Positions 25,703 to 33,919 are shown, counted from the first letter of the stretch. The stretch: 34,403 nucleotides of DNA from Pseudomonadota bacterium (GCA_018241965.1 JAFECS010000016.1:1-34403), one strand, 5' to 3'. The notes: a model not told the origin generated them from the sequence alone. Numbers and translations are program-made.

Positions 25703-26449
25703 TTATGACTGTTCACGCTCTGCTTGTTTGAGCCAAGCTTTTTGCGACGACCGATAGTGTTGCGGTAAACGCTGATAACGGTGGCGCATGTGTTTTAGTA
25801 ACTCTGTGGCACGGCTCAAGTTTTTAAGTTTGCGCAAATGTTGTAAATAATAAAAAGACGCTTCTAAACCATGATAGCGGCTTTCTAATCGTTCAAATTC
25901 ACGGTTGGCTTTTTGCCATTCGCCAATGGCTGATAAAGTTCTGGCTAAGAGCAATTGCGCATGGGGTGATTCAAAATCAGTATTATGGTCAAACATAAAA
26001 TTCAGCGTTGCTAATGCGTGGTTAAACTCTTCCATGGCAAAATAAGCGTGTGCTTTATCTAATAATAAATACGGGCAAGTGGAAAATACTTTTTGCGCCA
26101 GTAAATTATCCATTAATACAATGGCCTCGTTAAATTGACCAATCTGATAATAAATTTTAGCTAAACGTTGTTGATTTTCTAACGTGGGGTGTGTTTTTAC
26201 TTGCCGTTGCAGATGTATTAATTCTTTAAAAGGCGAGTGACGCTTTGCTAAAAAAGAGCGATATTTTCTTTTTAGCCCATCATACAGCGTAGGCCCAACT
26301 TCGTAAGCAAAATAAAGTGCTGGCCCAAATATGGGAACAAAAAATATTAAGGCACAAACAGCAAAAGGATAGCCACGCATTAATGCGTGGCTAGCGCCAT
26401 GCGCTTGCCAAGCTAAGATTGCTGCATAAGATAATAATTGCATCGTCAC
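25703..26449 (-). CDS. Membrane-anchored TPR protein (248 aa)
   Basis: Two hydrophobic segments at the N-terminus (about 3-16 and 26-50, the second with PIFGPALYF) precede a basic stretch. About four helical-pair repeats of TPR type then run over residues 85-225: LAKIYYQIGQFNEAI, LDKAHAYFAMEEFNHAL, LARTLSAIGEWQKAN and YYLQHLRKLKNLSRA. TPRs bind partner proteins, so this is probably an inner-membrane assembly or quality-control protein with its repeats in the cytoplasm. The tail is rich in Arg, Gln and His. No specific family name is justified. Confidence 0.75.
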   Translation of the reverse strand: MTMQLLSYAAILAWQAHGASHALMRGYPFAVCALIFFVPIFGPALYFAYEVGPTLYDGLKRKYRSFLAKRHSPFKELIHLQRQVKTHPTLENQQRLAKIYYQIGQFNEAIVLMDNLLAQKVFSTCPYLLLDKAHAYFAMEEFNHALATLNFMFDHNTDFESPHAQLLLARTLSAIGEWQKANREFERLESRYHGLEASFYYLQHLRKLKNLSRATELLKHMRHRYQRLPQHYRSSQKAWLKQAEREQS

Positions 26450-26555
26450 GCTCCCCCAAAAACGTTTCTAGCAATATAGCTAAATATAAGCGTGCAACAC
26501 AACCTTTCTCAGATAAACTGTTAAGTTAAAGTGATAAAGCTCCTCCATAAAAACG

Positions 26556-29156
26556 CTATTTACACGCTGCACTTCTTGGTTTTATCTGTGCAGCAAGTAC
26601 CGCTTGGACGGCCTCTGTGTGCAACAGTGCGGCACCTTCATCCGCTAATTCTTCTTCAAGCTCCTTGATGTCTACTTTTTGTTTTTGATGATACTGATCT
26701 GCAATTGCAGCTACCAATTTGGCAATATCATCGGCGTTCACATCATGATTAAAACAAGGCTTTAATTTTTCATAATAGGTGATAAAAATATCTCGCTTAG
26801 CCTCTGCGGCCCCTAAAGCTTTATGCAATTGAACTAATAAACCGGGATGGGGAGTCGTGGCTATTTGTCTTTGTAATGTGCTTATTCTGGTAATATAGGG
26901 GTTATTCACTTGGCGTTCTTGCGTCTTTAACCCTTGGCTTAGACACTGCGCCACAAAACGCTGCTTGGCAGTTTCTTTGGCATATTCTTCGCCTTCAAGG
27001 TTTTCAAAAAAGTGAGCGATTTGTGCATCATCAATGTTTGATTGCAAAAGCACTGGCACTTTAAATTTCAAATACTCCGTTAAACCCATTAATTTGCGCA
27101 GGCTTTGAAAATAAAAGGGCAGCCTTGGTTCAATGCTACTTAACAAAAGTTGGGTCAATTCACGTTCCCTGGGATTATCCTCATTAAAGGGATTAGCACG
27201 CGCTTTCTCTTCTACTGTCGGAACACTGTCAAGCATTTTATCAAGTTCTTTGGCTAGCGTTATGCCAATTTCCACTCTGGCCACATCTACAAGATGTTGG
27301 CTCACCAAAATCATTTCAGGATCTTCAACTTCCCATTCAACCTCTTTTTTCACCGCTTCAAAAATACTCACTTCATTACCTAAAGCGTCAATGAACTGTT
27401 GACGCATTGGGAGCCATTCTTGCGGGTAACGTGCAGGATCTTGGACAATCTCCTTGGCGCTATGCTCCGTTAAATCGATTAACGCATTTAGAAAATCTTG
27501 TTTTTCTTTAACGGTGGGTAATTTTTCGCAATGCTCTTTAAAAAGCTTAAGCACTTTGGCTTGCATGGTTTGCAATAACACTTGCTCAAAAGTGGGTGGT
27601 AACCTGAGCACATCATGCGCTGCGCCCATTTGCGCTATACGGGTAATGGTGCCTGGATAACAAGAAGGGATATCCACGCCTTTGGTGTTGCGAATTTCGG
27701 CTAATTTTAAAATAAAAATAGCCATTCGGTCGGCGATGGCTGCTTTATCCTCACCTTCGGTGAGCGCTAAAAAATAATGTGCCGCGCGTTCACGCACAGT
27801 CGTGCTTGCTTCTTGGCCCGAGAGGGTGTGGTCACCCGTGGCAGCACTGGTGGTATAGACTTTTTGCTCGTTGCATTCGGTAAATAAATTTTGCCAATTA
27901 TAGCTGTCCACTTCGGCATAGGGGTTATAGCTTCGCCATGCGGCTTGTTCATCTGTTAAGCCCTTGAAAATCAAAGCAGAGGCTTTCATGGCTTTTTGCG
28001 TACCGTTAATCAAGCCCTTCTTATTTTTAGCGATAAAACTTAAAATATCTTGTTGATCACCCTCTTGAGCTTTTTTGCGAATTTCTTCTAATATAAACTC
28101 TCTAATCTTTTTTTCTACCGCAAGTAAGGCTTTTTTTCGGTCGCCTTTACGGTTAAAACTTAAAAACTTTTCACGAACATAAGGTTCCACTGTCTGTTGA
28201 TAATGCTTATTAGCAAGCTTGACCATTTTTTCTGCCATGGCATCTTCTTCTTCGCCATGTTGTTCAACTTCTTCTTCATGCTGCTTGGCATACATTTCTT
28301 TTACACTGATTTTCATTTGAATTAGGCGCAAAGCGGCAAGCACAATAGGTGAGCATAGCTGGTGCATTTCTAAATAGCTTAAGGGCTCTTTAAGCGCTAA
28401 AAATTCTTTTATTTTAGCAACAGAATCAAAATGGGCTTTGCCTTGTTCTGATAACAGGGTTGAAAATTCAACCCCAAAAGGAATATTTTGTAATAAAAAT
28501 AATGTTTTGATAATGGCTAAGTCACAACGTCTTTCTATAGCGTGTGCTAATAATTCTTGACGTACATTATCTTTTAACAATTTTGTCCAAGCATCCACCT
28601 TTAGCATATCAAGCACATATGCTCGGTGATCATAAGAAATATAGTAGTTGAGCATTTCAAGACATGGCTGAATATCGCAGGGTAATTTCAGCATGAGCAC
28701 AAAGAAACGAAAATCGTTACTTTTCAAGGCTTCTTTAAAAGCGGTTTTTTTATATTTATTAGCAATATTGGGATCAACACCAGGAAGCGTTGCCAAAAAT
28801 TCAGCGACCTCAAATTTTTTATAAAACGTCGCAATCAACATAGGCGTGTCTTTGTCTGTGCTCTGCGCATTAACATTAGCGCCTAAGCGACACAATAACT
28901 GAACTTTACTGAGTTCACCTTTTGCGACGGCATCATGTAAACGGTTCCAACCTCTATAAAGCGCTTCGATATTGGCCCCTTTTTCTTGGGCTTGCTTACA
29001 TCTTTGTTCATCTTCTTTTTCAAGTGCTAGATTAAAAGCCGCCTCTGGATCTTCATTTAACAGTTGCAAAAAGCGCTGTTCATAAGAGAGGGGTTCTTGA
29101 TTTTGAGCAGTCCGTTGCGCTTTTCTTCCTGTTTGTTGCTCAAAACTCTTTAACAT
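26556..29156 (-). CDS. Large ankyrin-repeat protein (866 aa), effector candidate
   Basis: After a polar N-terminus, ankyrin repeats are visible at about 69-99 (WNRLHDAVAKGELSKVQLL...GANVNAQ), 102-134 (DKDTPMLIA...GVDPNIANK) and 136-160 (KKTAFKEALKSNDFRFFVLML), with a degenerate one at 40-66. The remaining ~700 residues are helical and charged, with acidic stretches (EEEVEQHGEEEDA near 280-300) and no recognised domain, signal peptide or membrane segment. Ankyrin proteins of this build are often type IV effectors in Legionella and Coxiella; the last residues (KPRSAACK) do not give a clear E-block translocation signal. It is flanked by other unusual repeat proteins. Ankyrin identity is firm; effector role is inference. 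Confidence 0.82.
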   Translation of the reverse strand: MLKSFEQQTGRKAQRTAQNQEPLSYEQRFLQLLNEDPEAAFNLALEKEDEQRCKQAQEKGANIEALYRGWNRLHDAVAKGELSKVQLLCRLGANVNAQSTDKDTPMLIATFYKKFEVAEFLATLPGVDPNIANKYKKTAFKEALKSNDFRFFVLMLKLPCDIQPCLEMLNYYISYDHRAYVLDMLKVDAWTKLLKDNVRQELLAHAIERRCDLAIIKTLFLLQNIPFGVEFSTLLSEQGKAHFDSVAKIKEFLALKEPLSYLEMHQLCSPIVLAALRLIQMKISVKEMYAKQHEEEVEQHGEEEDAMAEKMVKLANKHYQQTVEPYVREKFLSFNRKGDRKKALLAVEKKIREFILEEIRKKAQEGDQQDILSFIAKNKKGLINGTQKAMKASALIFKGLTDEQAAWRSYNPYAEVDSYNWQNLFTECNEQKVYTTSAATGDHTLSGQEASTTVRERAAHYFLALTEGEDKAAIADRMAIFILKLAEIRNTKGVDIPSCYPGTITRIAQMGAAHDVLRLPPTFEQVLLQTMQAKVLKLFKEHCEKLPTVKEKQDFLNALIDLTEHSAKEIVQDPARYPQEWLPMRQQFIDALGNEVSIFEAVKKEVEWEVEDPEMILVSQHLVDVARVEIGITLAKELDKMLDSVPTVEEKARANPFNEDNPRERELTQLLLSSIEPRLPFYFQSLRKLMGLTEYLKFKVPVLLQSNIDDAQIAHFFENLEGEEYAKETAKQRFVAQCLSQGLKTQERQVNNPYITRISTLQRQIATTPHPGLLVQLHKALGAAEAKRDIFITYYEKLKPCFNHDVNADDIAKLVAAIADQYHQKQKVDIKELEEELADEGAALLHTEAVQAVLAAQIKPRSAACK

Positions 29157-29222
29157 GTTGGGAGCCCTATATATTTACATTTTGTATCTACAAGCTTTGC
29201 TATAAACCTTATTTTTCACTCA

Positions 29223-29250
29223 GCTTTTTGCCCCTAAACGCTCAAAAAGC
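29223..29250. repeat. Inverted repeat between the ankyrin gene and the 29365 gene
   Basis: GCTTTTTG (29223-29230) and CAAAAAGC (29243-29250) form an 8-bp stem with a 12-base loop. There is no T-run after it on either strand, so it is more likely a regulatory or incidental hairpin in the divergent promoter region than a terminator. Confidence 0.4.
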
Positions 29251-29265
29251 ACTGATTTTATTCGC

Positions 29266-29352
29266 ATTTTATGATTCAAGTCTTGACTTGCGGCACAGAA
29301 CTTAGTGTAATGACTAAATACCCTTTAGAAATCAAGTTAAGCATCATAAAAT
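29266..29352 (+). promoter_or_regulatory. Sigma70-type promoter with overlapping palindromes
   Basis: TTGACT (29283-29288), 17 bases, TGTAAT (29306-29311): both hexamers match 5 of 6 consensus bases. The -35 box sits inside a palindrome, CAAGTC-TT-GACTTG (29277-29290). A 10-bp inverted repeat, ATTTTATGAT (29266-29275) and ATCATAAAAT (29343-29352), brackets the whole promoter and ends just before the ribosome site. It should drive the gene at 29365 and looks like a regulated promoter. Confidence 0.65.
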
Positions 29353-29364
29353 AAAGGTGGTAGT

Positions 29365-29685
29365 ATGGCAAAGCGAACCTCACCCTTATCCCTTAAACGC
29401 ATGATTACCTCGCTTAAATCATCCGTTCAAGGGCTGTTTCAACCCAAGCAGTTAGCGCTTGAGCCGCTAGAACCTCCCCAAGCAAAAAAACCCAGAGCCA
29501 ATACCAAATGGGTACTTGCCGAAACTTCTGATAACGACGATAACAATAAAAGAGTGGTGATGGTGGAAGTAGAAAGTTTTGCTGATACAAACACTACACC
29601 AAAGGGCAAGGTGCGTAATTACACCATTGAAGGGGAAGATCCTAATTTAAGAATTACCCACTATCCCAGCAATCGCTTACATTAA
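29365..29685 (+). CDS. Unrecognised small protein (106 aa) with basic and acidic patches
   Basis: AAGGTGG lies 5-6 bases upstream of the ATG, and a good promoter stands at 29283. The product has a basic N-terminal third (MAKRTSPLSLKRM...), a PPQAKKPRANTK segment (37-48), an acidic run (TSDNDDNN) and a C-terminal strand-rich part (RVVMVEVESF...NYTIEGEDPNLRITHYP). There is no signal peptide or membrane helix. KKPR would fit a monopartite nuclear-localisation pattern if the protein enters a host cell, but it is a weak motif. Function unknown. The gene is monocistronic and closed by a terminator at 29711. Confidence 0.65.
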   Translation: MAKRTSPLSLKRMITSLKSSVQGLFQPKQLALEPLEPPQAKKPRANTKWVLAETSDNDDNNKRVVMVEVESFADTNTTPKGKVRNYTIEGEDPNLRITHYPSNRLH

Positions 29686-29710
29686 TTCTTACATTAATAA
29701 AAGAAAGACA

Positions 29711-29741
29711 AAAAAAAGCAGGCTTACGCCTGCTTCTTTTT
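29711..29741. terminator. Bidirectional terminator between convergent genes
   Basis: AAGCAGGC (29716-29723), loop TTAC, GCCTGCTT (29728-29735), with A-run before and CTTTTT after. It serves the gene at 29365 (plus) and the gene ending at 29757 (minus). Confidence 0.9.
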
Positions 29742-29756
29742 GCTTAAAATGTCAGA

Positions 29757-30650
29757 TTAATTCATTTTAGGCTTTTCAGTAGCAGCAACTGGCGCTGTAG
29801 CAGCAGCAGGCGTAGCAGCCCAGCTCAATCTTGGAATATAGTAACTACCAAGTTTAACTGAAGGCAAGTAAGATCTGAAACCACCAGTAGCAGCAGGAGC
29901 AGCAACCGTAGCAGCAGCTTCTTGGGTACCAGGAACAGTTACTTTAGCGGCAGCTTCTTTAGTAGCAGCTTCTTTAGCAGCCATATGTTTAGCCAATCTG
30001 GAAGCTTGCTTCTTGTCGTTAAAATTTTGACCATTTCTAGCCATTACACTTCTAACAACGCCAACTTGACTAGCGGCATCCATTTGTAAAATGGTCGCAT
30101 CAACTTTAGCCATTTGTGGGGCAGATTTAGTGCCTACATTAACTTCGCTCTGAAGTTGTGCAAAGAAATTCTTTACGGATTCAGCATTCATTTGGCTAAG
30201 CGCAACGATAAGCTGAGCATGTTTAGCGTCTTTTGTTAATTTTTCAAAGAAAGCCATTGCATCAGCATCATCTTTGATAACTTCTAAAACGTTGGTTGGG
30301 CAATCTTTGAAGATAGCATTCAATAACCTTCTGGTAGCCCAGATAGAAAACAAAGTACCTAATACAGAACCCGCAACCACAGCAGCAACAGAAGCTCTAG
30401 CAGGTGTTACATAACCATTGGTTTGGTCGTTAACCCATCCTAAACCATCTTGTACGGTTTGTGGCAAATGGGTAGGAACTTGTAAACCAGTTCTGCCTTC
30501 GATAGCAGCTGGAACATCATAACCTTGTTCTTTCAAGAATTCGTTCAATTGACACAGTGTGTCGGCGTCTGCACAAATAGGTGCAACAGGCGTAACAACA
30601 GGAGCTGCGTCTTGTTGGAAAATACCAATCTTTTTACCAAGTGACAACAT
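29757..30650 (-). CDS. Unrecognised Ala-rich membrane protein (297 aa)
   Basis: The ATG at 30650 has GAGAGGA 8 bases upstream and is preferred to an earlier start at 30686. The product has a ~80-residue N-terminal part with two cysteines (26 and 33). One hydrophobic helix follows (about 86-104, VAAVVAGSVLGTLFSIW), then a helical domain (about 118-225). The tail is low-complexity, rich in Ala, Thr and Val (KEAATKEAAAK; ATPAAATAPVAAT). No family is recognised. It resembles its upstream neighbour at 31147 in plan (short N-terminal part, one membrane helix, long helical/Ala-rich domain), which hints at related structural roles. Both have similar AGCAGGC-type terminators. Confidence 0.65.
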   Translation of the reverse strand: MLSLGKKIGIFQQDAAPVVTPVAPICADADTLCQLNEFLKEQGYDVPAAIEGRTGLQVPTHLPQTVQDGLGWVNDQTNGYVTPARASVAAVVAGSVLGTLFSIWATRRLLNAIFKDCPTNVLEVIKDDADAMAFFEKLTKDAKHAQLIVALSQMNAESVKNFFAQLQSEVNVGTKSAPQMAKVDATILQMDAASQVGVVRSVMARNGQNFNDKKQASRLAKHMAAKEAATKEAAAKVTVPGTQEAAATVAAPAATGGFRSYLPSVKLGSYYIPRLSWAATPAAATAPVAATEKPKMN

Positions 30651-30908
30651 ATTCAATTTCCTCTCAAGTTTTAACAAAATACACATTTACTGAAAATGTA
30701 CTGCGAATTATAGGCTGTTTTGAGATTTGGTCAATCGAATAACTAATGTTTGGGATGAAGGGCTACCCCCTTGCGCTAAACGTTAAAAATAACATGTTAA
30801 ACGGTAGCGTTGCTGCGATGGGGAAAGTGGAAAAAGGCTTGTTTTTAGGGGGGTTTTCAGGTTTTTGTGGAGTAAACCCCACTCCTTAAGCCCATAGTAT
30901 ATCTACGA

Positions 30909-31068
30909 ACATCGAAAAAACGATGTCGCCTTAGCGACAAAAGGATCTTCCCTTGTAAAGGGAAGAGGAGCGCTTTGCGCTCACAGAAGGATTTTTCTTG
31001 ATAAAATCTCTCTATGCGCTTCGCGCCTCTCTCCTTTACAAGGAGAGATCTTTGGTTGCTTCGCAACC
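30909..31068. repeat. Inverted pair of three-hairpin units (complex palindromic repeat)
   Basis: Left unit: TGTCGC/GCGACA (30924-30939), TCTTCCCTT/AAGGGAAGA (30946-30966, loop GTA), GAGCGC/GCGCTC (30968-30982, loop TTT). A central GATTTT/AAAATC stem (30990-31008) follows. Right unit, reversed: GCGC/GCGC (31016-31026, loop TTC), TCTCTCCTT/AAGGAGAGA (31028-31048, loop TAC), GGTTGC/GCAACC (31054-31068, loop TTC). Read on opposite strands the two units match in order, spacing and linkers, while stems differ by paired changes. An extra ACATCG/CGATGT hairpin lies at 30909-30926. It occupies the 496-base gap between two minus-strand genes; nothing else was seen there except a terminator at 31089. 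Confidence 0.85.
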
Positions 31069-31088
31069 TCATTCCAATTTATCAGAAG

Positions 31089-31115
31089 CAAAAAAAAGCA
31101 GGCTATAAGCCTGCT
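31089..31115 (-). terminator. Rho-independent terminator of the 31147-32229 gene
   Basis: On the minus strand AGCAGGCT, loop TAT, AGCCTGCT (31115-31097) is followed by a run of eight T (31097-31090). The stem is nearly the same as that of the terminator at 29716. Confidence 0.88.
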
Positions 31116-31146
31116 CCTTCTTCTCCCATCTCACTTGAGGGAAACA

Positions 31147-32229
31147 TTACATTTTAAATTGTGGGAGCTTTAACTCGTCCAACACTTGGTTATAATCCGC
31201 AATGCCTTCGACATCGGTTGGCTTTCTTCCATTAAAGCGTGCCAAATTAAGCGTCGTTAAAATTTCTTGGAGTAAAGCTGGCCGTGCCTGTGGATTCAAG
31301 TTTCTTTGTCTTTGTCCTACAGTACCTCTGTCTTTTAAGAAAGCAGTCACAATCGCTTGCATTGGCATCGCTTGCCCAGGAGCTGCCGCCGCAGGGGCTG
31401 CTAATACTTCTACATTAACTGGAAGCTGTTGCAATACACGGTGTGTTTCTGCTTCAGCAGTTGCTCTCGCTGCTGCCATTCTTTCTCCAAAGGTAGCGCC
31501 ATCTTTCACTTCTTTTGCTTTTTGAGCGGCAAGCTCGCGCTCTTTCGCTGCCAGGCGCGCTTTTTCAGCTTCTTCTTGCTCTCTTGCTAAGCGTTCAGAT
31601 TCTCTTGCCAATTCTTCAGCCGTTTTTGCTTTACGCTCTGTTAACACAGGGCTTGATTGTGCAGCTTGGGCCGCTCTTTCTTCAGCTTCTCTGGCTGCGC
31701 GTGCTAATTCATCACGTCTTGCTTGTTCAGCTGCGCGCTCACGCTCTTGCGCTTCTTGTTGTTTGCGTAATTCTTCTAATCGCGCTTGTTCTTGCGCTTC
31801 TTGTTGCAAACGTAATTCTTCTAACCGTGCTTTTTCTTGCGCTTCTTGTTGCAGACGTAATTCTTCTAATCGTGCTTGCTCTTGCGCTTGTTTTTGCTTA
31901 CGCTCTAATTCTGCTGCATCAACAGCAGGTAATGTTTTTGGCTTATCATCGACTGGTTTTTTAGCTTCTTGCACAATAACTTCGCCATTACGGTCTTTTC
32001 TTACATAATAAGTAATACCACCGGCCACAACAGCCACTGCGGTAACCCCTAAGGCTAATCTTGGATCAATAGAAGAAATAGTTTCAACGACTTGTTCATA
32101 ACGTGTTTTAACAATAGGCTCTACAACTCTAAAAATTTCTGGCCAATACTTTTCGCCAATCCAGCGATACATTTTATCTGTACAATATTTTTTGCAAGTG
32201 GGCTCTAGGCCTCTTATAAAATCAAGCAT
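31147..32229 (-). CDS. Membrane protein with 15-residue helical repeats (360 aa)
   Basis: The start at 32229 (MLDFIRG) has GTAGGTG just upstream; an earlier ATG (32247) has no ribosome site. After ~55 N-terminal residues comes one hydrophobic helix (about 56-76, LALGVTAVAVVAGGITYYV). A long, highly charged helix follows (about 100-240), rich in Gln, Glu, Ala and Arg. Within it, ARLEELRLQQEAQEK-type units repeat exactly every 15 residues, three full times and a partial one, coded by 45-bp DNA repeats at 31745-31879. A Pro/Ala linker and a small C-terminal domain (about 285-360) end the protein. The plan recalls TolA-like or envelope-spanning helix proteins. No family is assigned. Confidence 0.75.
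   Translation of the reverse strand: MLDFIRGLEPTCKKYCTDKMYRWIGEKYWPEIFRVVEPIVKTRYEQVVETISSIDPRLALGVTAVAVVAGGITYYVRKDRNGEVIVQEAKKPVDDKPKTLPAVDAAELERKQKQAQEQARLEELRLQQEAQEKARLEELRLQQEAQEQARLEELRKQQEAQERERAAEQARRDELARAAREAEERAAQAAQSSPVLTERKAKTAEELARESERLAREQEEAEKARLAAKERELAAQKAKEVKDGATFGERMAAARATAEAETHRVLQQLPVNVEVLAAPAAAAPGQAMPMQAIVTAFLKDRGTVGQRQRNLNPQARPALLQEILTTLNLARFNGRKPTDVEGIADYNQVLDELKLPQFKM
31745..31890. repeat. 45-bp tandem repeat within a coding region
   Basis: Three full copies (31745-31789, 31790-31834, 31835-31879), each starting TCTTGCGCTTCTTGTTG on the plus strand, and the start of a diverged fourth. Copies differ at a few positions. They encode the 15-residue repeat of the minus-strand gene and may vary in number between strains. 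Confidence 0.85.
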
Positions 32230-32321
32230 AATACACCTACGCGGCATTTAGTTAGTTAGATGGTTGCAAAGGATTAACTAAATGCACCGGTAGATCAAGT
32301 GCTGTTGCAGGGAATATGATA

Positions 32322-32360
32322 AAAGGCGCTTTTTTACTGCTTAAGGGTAAAAAAACGCGC
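32322..32360 (-). terminator. Probable terminator of the manC-type gene
   Basis: On the minus strand GCGCGTTTTTTTAC (32360-32347) pairs with GTAAAAAAGCGC (32337-32326), with a one- or two-base bulge and a 9-base loop, followed by CTTTT. The stem is imperfect but well placed 5 bases after the stop. Confidence 0.55.
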
Positions 32361-32364
32361 TTTT

Positions 32365-33825
32365 TTAGTCTGAAATGGGGATTAAAGCTTCCGCTACAGG
32401 CTCGCTAAATGAGGCTAAACGACCGTATTGATCCTCCAAACGCAGGATATCATCCTCACCCAAATAGGCCCCTGATTGTACTTCAATCATCTCAAGCGGG
32501 ATCTTACCCACATTTTCCAAACGATGATTAACGCCAATGGGAATATAAGTGGATTGATTCTCAGAAAGTAAAAAGATCTCTTCGCCACGCGTTACCCGCG
32601 CCGTGCCTTTCACCACCACCCAATGTTCACTGCGGTGATGATGACGTTGCAAAGATAATTTTTGCCCTACCGCAACGGTTATTCGTTTTACTTGAAAACG
32701 ATCTCCTTCATCGATAGATTCAAAATAGCCCCAAGGACGACTCACCCTGCGGTGATAAGTAACTTCTTTACGTGCATTGTCGCGCAAGGTATTGACCACG
32801 GTTTTAACATCTTGCGCATGATGCTTATCTAACACCAACACGGCATCGGCTGTTTCTACAATAATTAAGTCTTTAACGCCCACGGCTGCCACCAAGCGCT
32901 GTTCACTGTGCACAAAACAATTCTCACTCTTTTGAAGAGTAACATCCCCTTGAGCGACATTACCATTTGCATCAATAGGGTAAAGTTCCGTTAAGGCATC
33001 AAAGGCGCCCACATCACTCCAAGGCGTTTGTAAAGGCACCAGCGCGCCATTCATGGTTTTTTCCATGACTGCATAATCAATAGAATCGGTGGGGCACGCT
33101 TCAAAATAAGCCGCATCCGGACGAATAAAATCCGCATCAACCACTGCATTTTCTATGGCGGCTTTAGCAAAATGGAATATTTTTTCATCGTGCAACATCA
33201 GCTCTTGTAAAAACTGGCTTGCCGAAAATAAAAACATGCCACTATTCCACCAATAATTTTGGCTTTCAAGATATTTTTGCGCTGTTTTTAAATCGGGCTT
33301 TTCTACAAACTTGGCAAGTTCAAAACTATTCTTCGTTAAAGCATTACCTTGTTGGATATAACCAAACCCGGTGTGCGCAAAAGTGGGGCGAATGCCAAAG
33401 GTAACTAATTTACCTTCTAAAGAGGCAAAAATGGCTTCATTGACCGAGGCAGCAAAGCCTTTCACATCGCTCATCACATGATCTGCGGCCAATACCAATA
33501 AGGTGACATCTTGATTGTATTTAGCTAAGGCATGCACTGCCGCTAAAGCCACTGCTGGGGCTGTGCCCTTAAAACAAGGCTCTAATATCATTGAACATGA
33601 TGGTATTAATGATTGGCGAATTTGCTCTGCCATTAAAAAACGATGCTGCTCATTACCCACAACAATGGGCATACCACAATCGGGAAGATGAGTCAGACGA
33701 GCAAGCGTTTGCTGGAACAAACTTTGATTATCGAATAAGGGAATAAATTGCTTTGGATATGCCTCGCGTGATAAAGGCCATAAACGGGTCCCTGAACCGC
33801 CTGCCATGATCACTGGAACGAGCAT
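32365..33825 (-). CDS. manC: Mannose-1-phosphate guanylyltransferase / mannose-6-phosphate isomerase (type II, bifunctional)
   Basis: The 486-residue protein has the nucleotidyltransferase signature MAGGSGTRLWPLSREAYPKQF (7-27) and FVEKP (about 169-173). Its C-terminal cupin isomerase domain opens at RPWGYFESI and includes QRHHHRSEHW (393-402) and YLGEDDI near the end. Length and domain order match the AlgA/ManC/XanB class. It makes mannose-6-phosphate from fructose-6-phosphate and GDP-mannose from mannose-1-phosphate, for O-antigen, capsule or exopolysaccharide. No phosphomannomutase or sugar cluster is next to it, so it stands alone here. Identification is secure; the symbol could equally be algA or cpsB. 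Confidence 0.95.
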   Translation of the reverse strand: MLVPVIMAGGSGTRLWPLSREAYPKQFIPLFDNQSLFQQTLARLTHLPDCGMPIVVGNEQHRFLMAEQIRQSLIPSCSMILEPCFKGTAPAVALAAVHALAKYNQDVTLLVLAADHVMSDVKGFAASVNEAIFASLEGKLVTFGIRPTFAHTGFGYIQQGNALTKNSFELAKFVEKPDLKTAQKYLESQNYWWNSGMFLFSASQFLQELMLHDEKIFHFAKAAIENAVVDADFIRPDAAYFEACPTDSIDYAVMEKTMNGALVPLQTPWSDVGAFDALTELYPIDANGNVAQGDVTLQKSENCFVHSEQRLVAAVGVKDLIIVETADAVLVLDKHHAQDVKTVVNTLRDNARKEVTYHRRVSRPWGYFESIDEGDRFQVKRITVAVGQKLSLQRHHHRSEHWVVVKGTARVTRGEEIFLLSENQSTYIPIGVNHRLENVGKIPLEMIEVQSGAYLGEDDILRLEDQYGRLASFSEPVAEALIPISD

Positions 33826-33919
33826 CTTTATCTCCCTATCGCCGACGAATTTTTATTGAATTTCATCGTAACGTTAGGCCAGGAACATAGCAAACACTTT
33901 TTGAATTTTAAAATGGTAT

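Noticed and set aside
30857..31072. 71-codon minus-strand frame inside the multi-hairpin region
   Set aside because: The region is built of palindromes, which account for the open frame; composition is Arg/Phe-rich and there is no ribosome site.
31745..31890. Possible CRISPR-like direct repeats
   Set aside because: The repeats are contiguous 45-bp units with no spacers and lie inside a coding region.
31515..32008. Leu-rich and Cys/Ser-rich plus-strand frames
   Set aside because: They are products of reading the 45-bp repeat antisense; the repeated pattern is explained by the 15-residue repeats on the minus strand.
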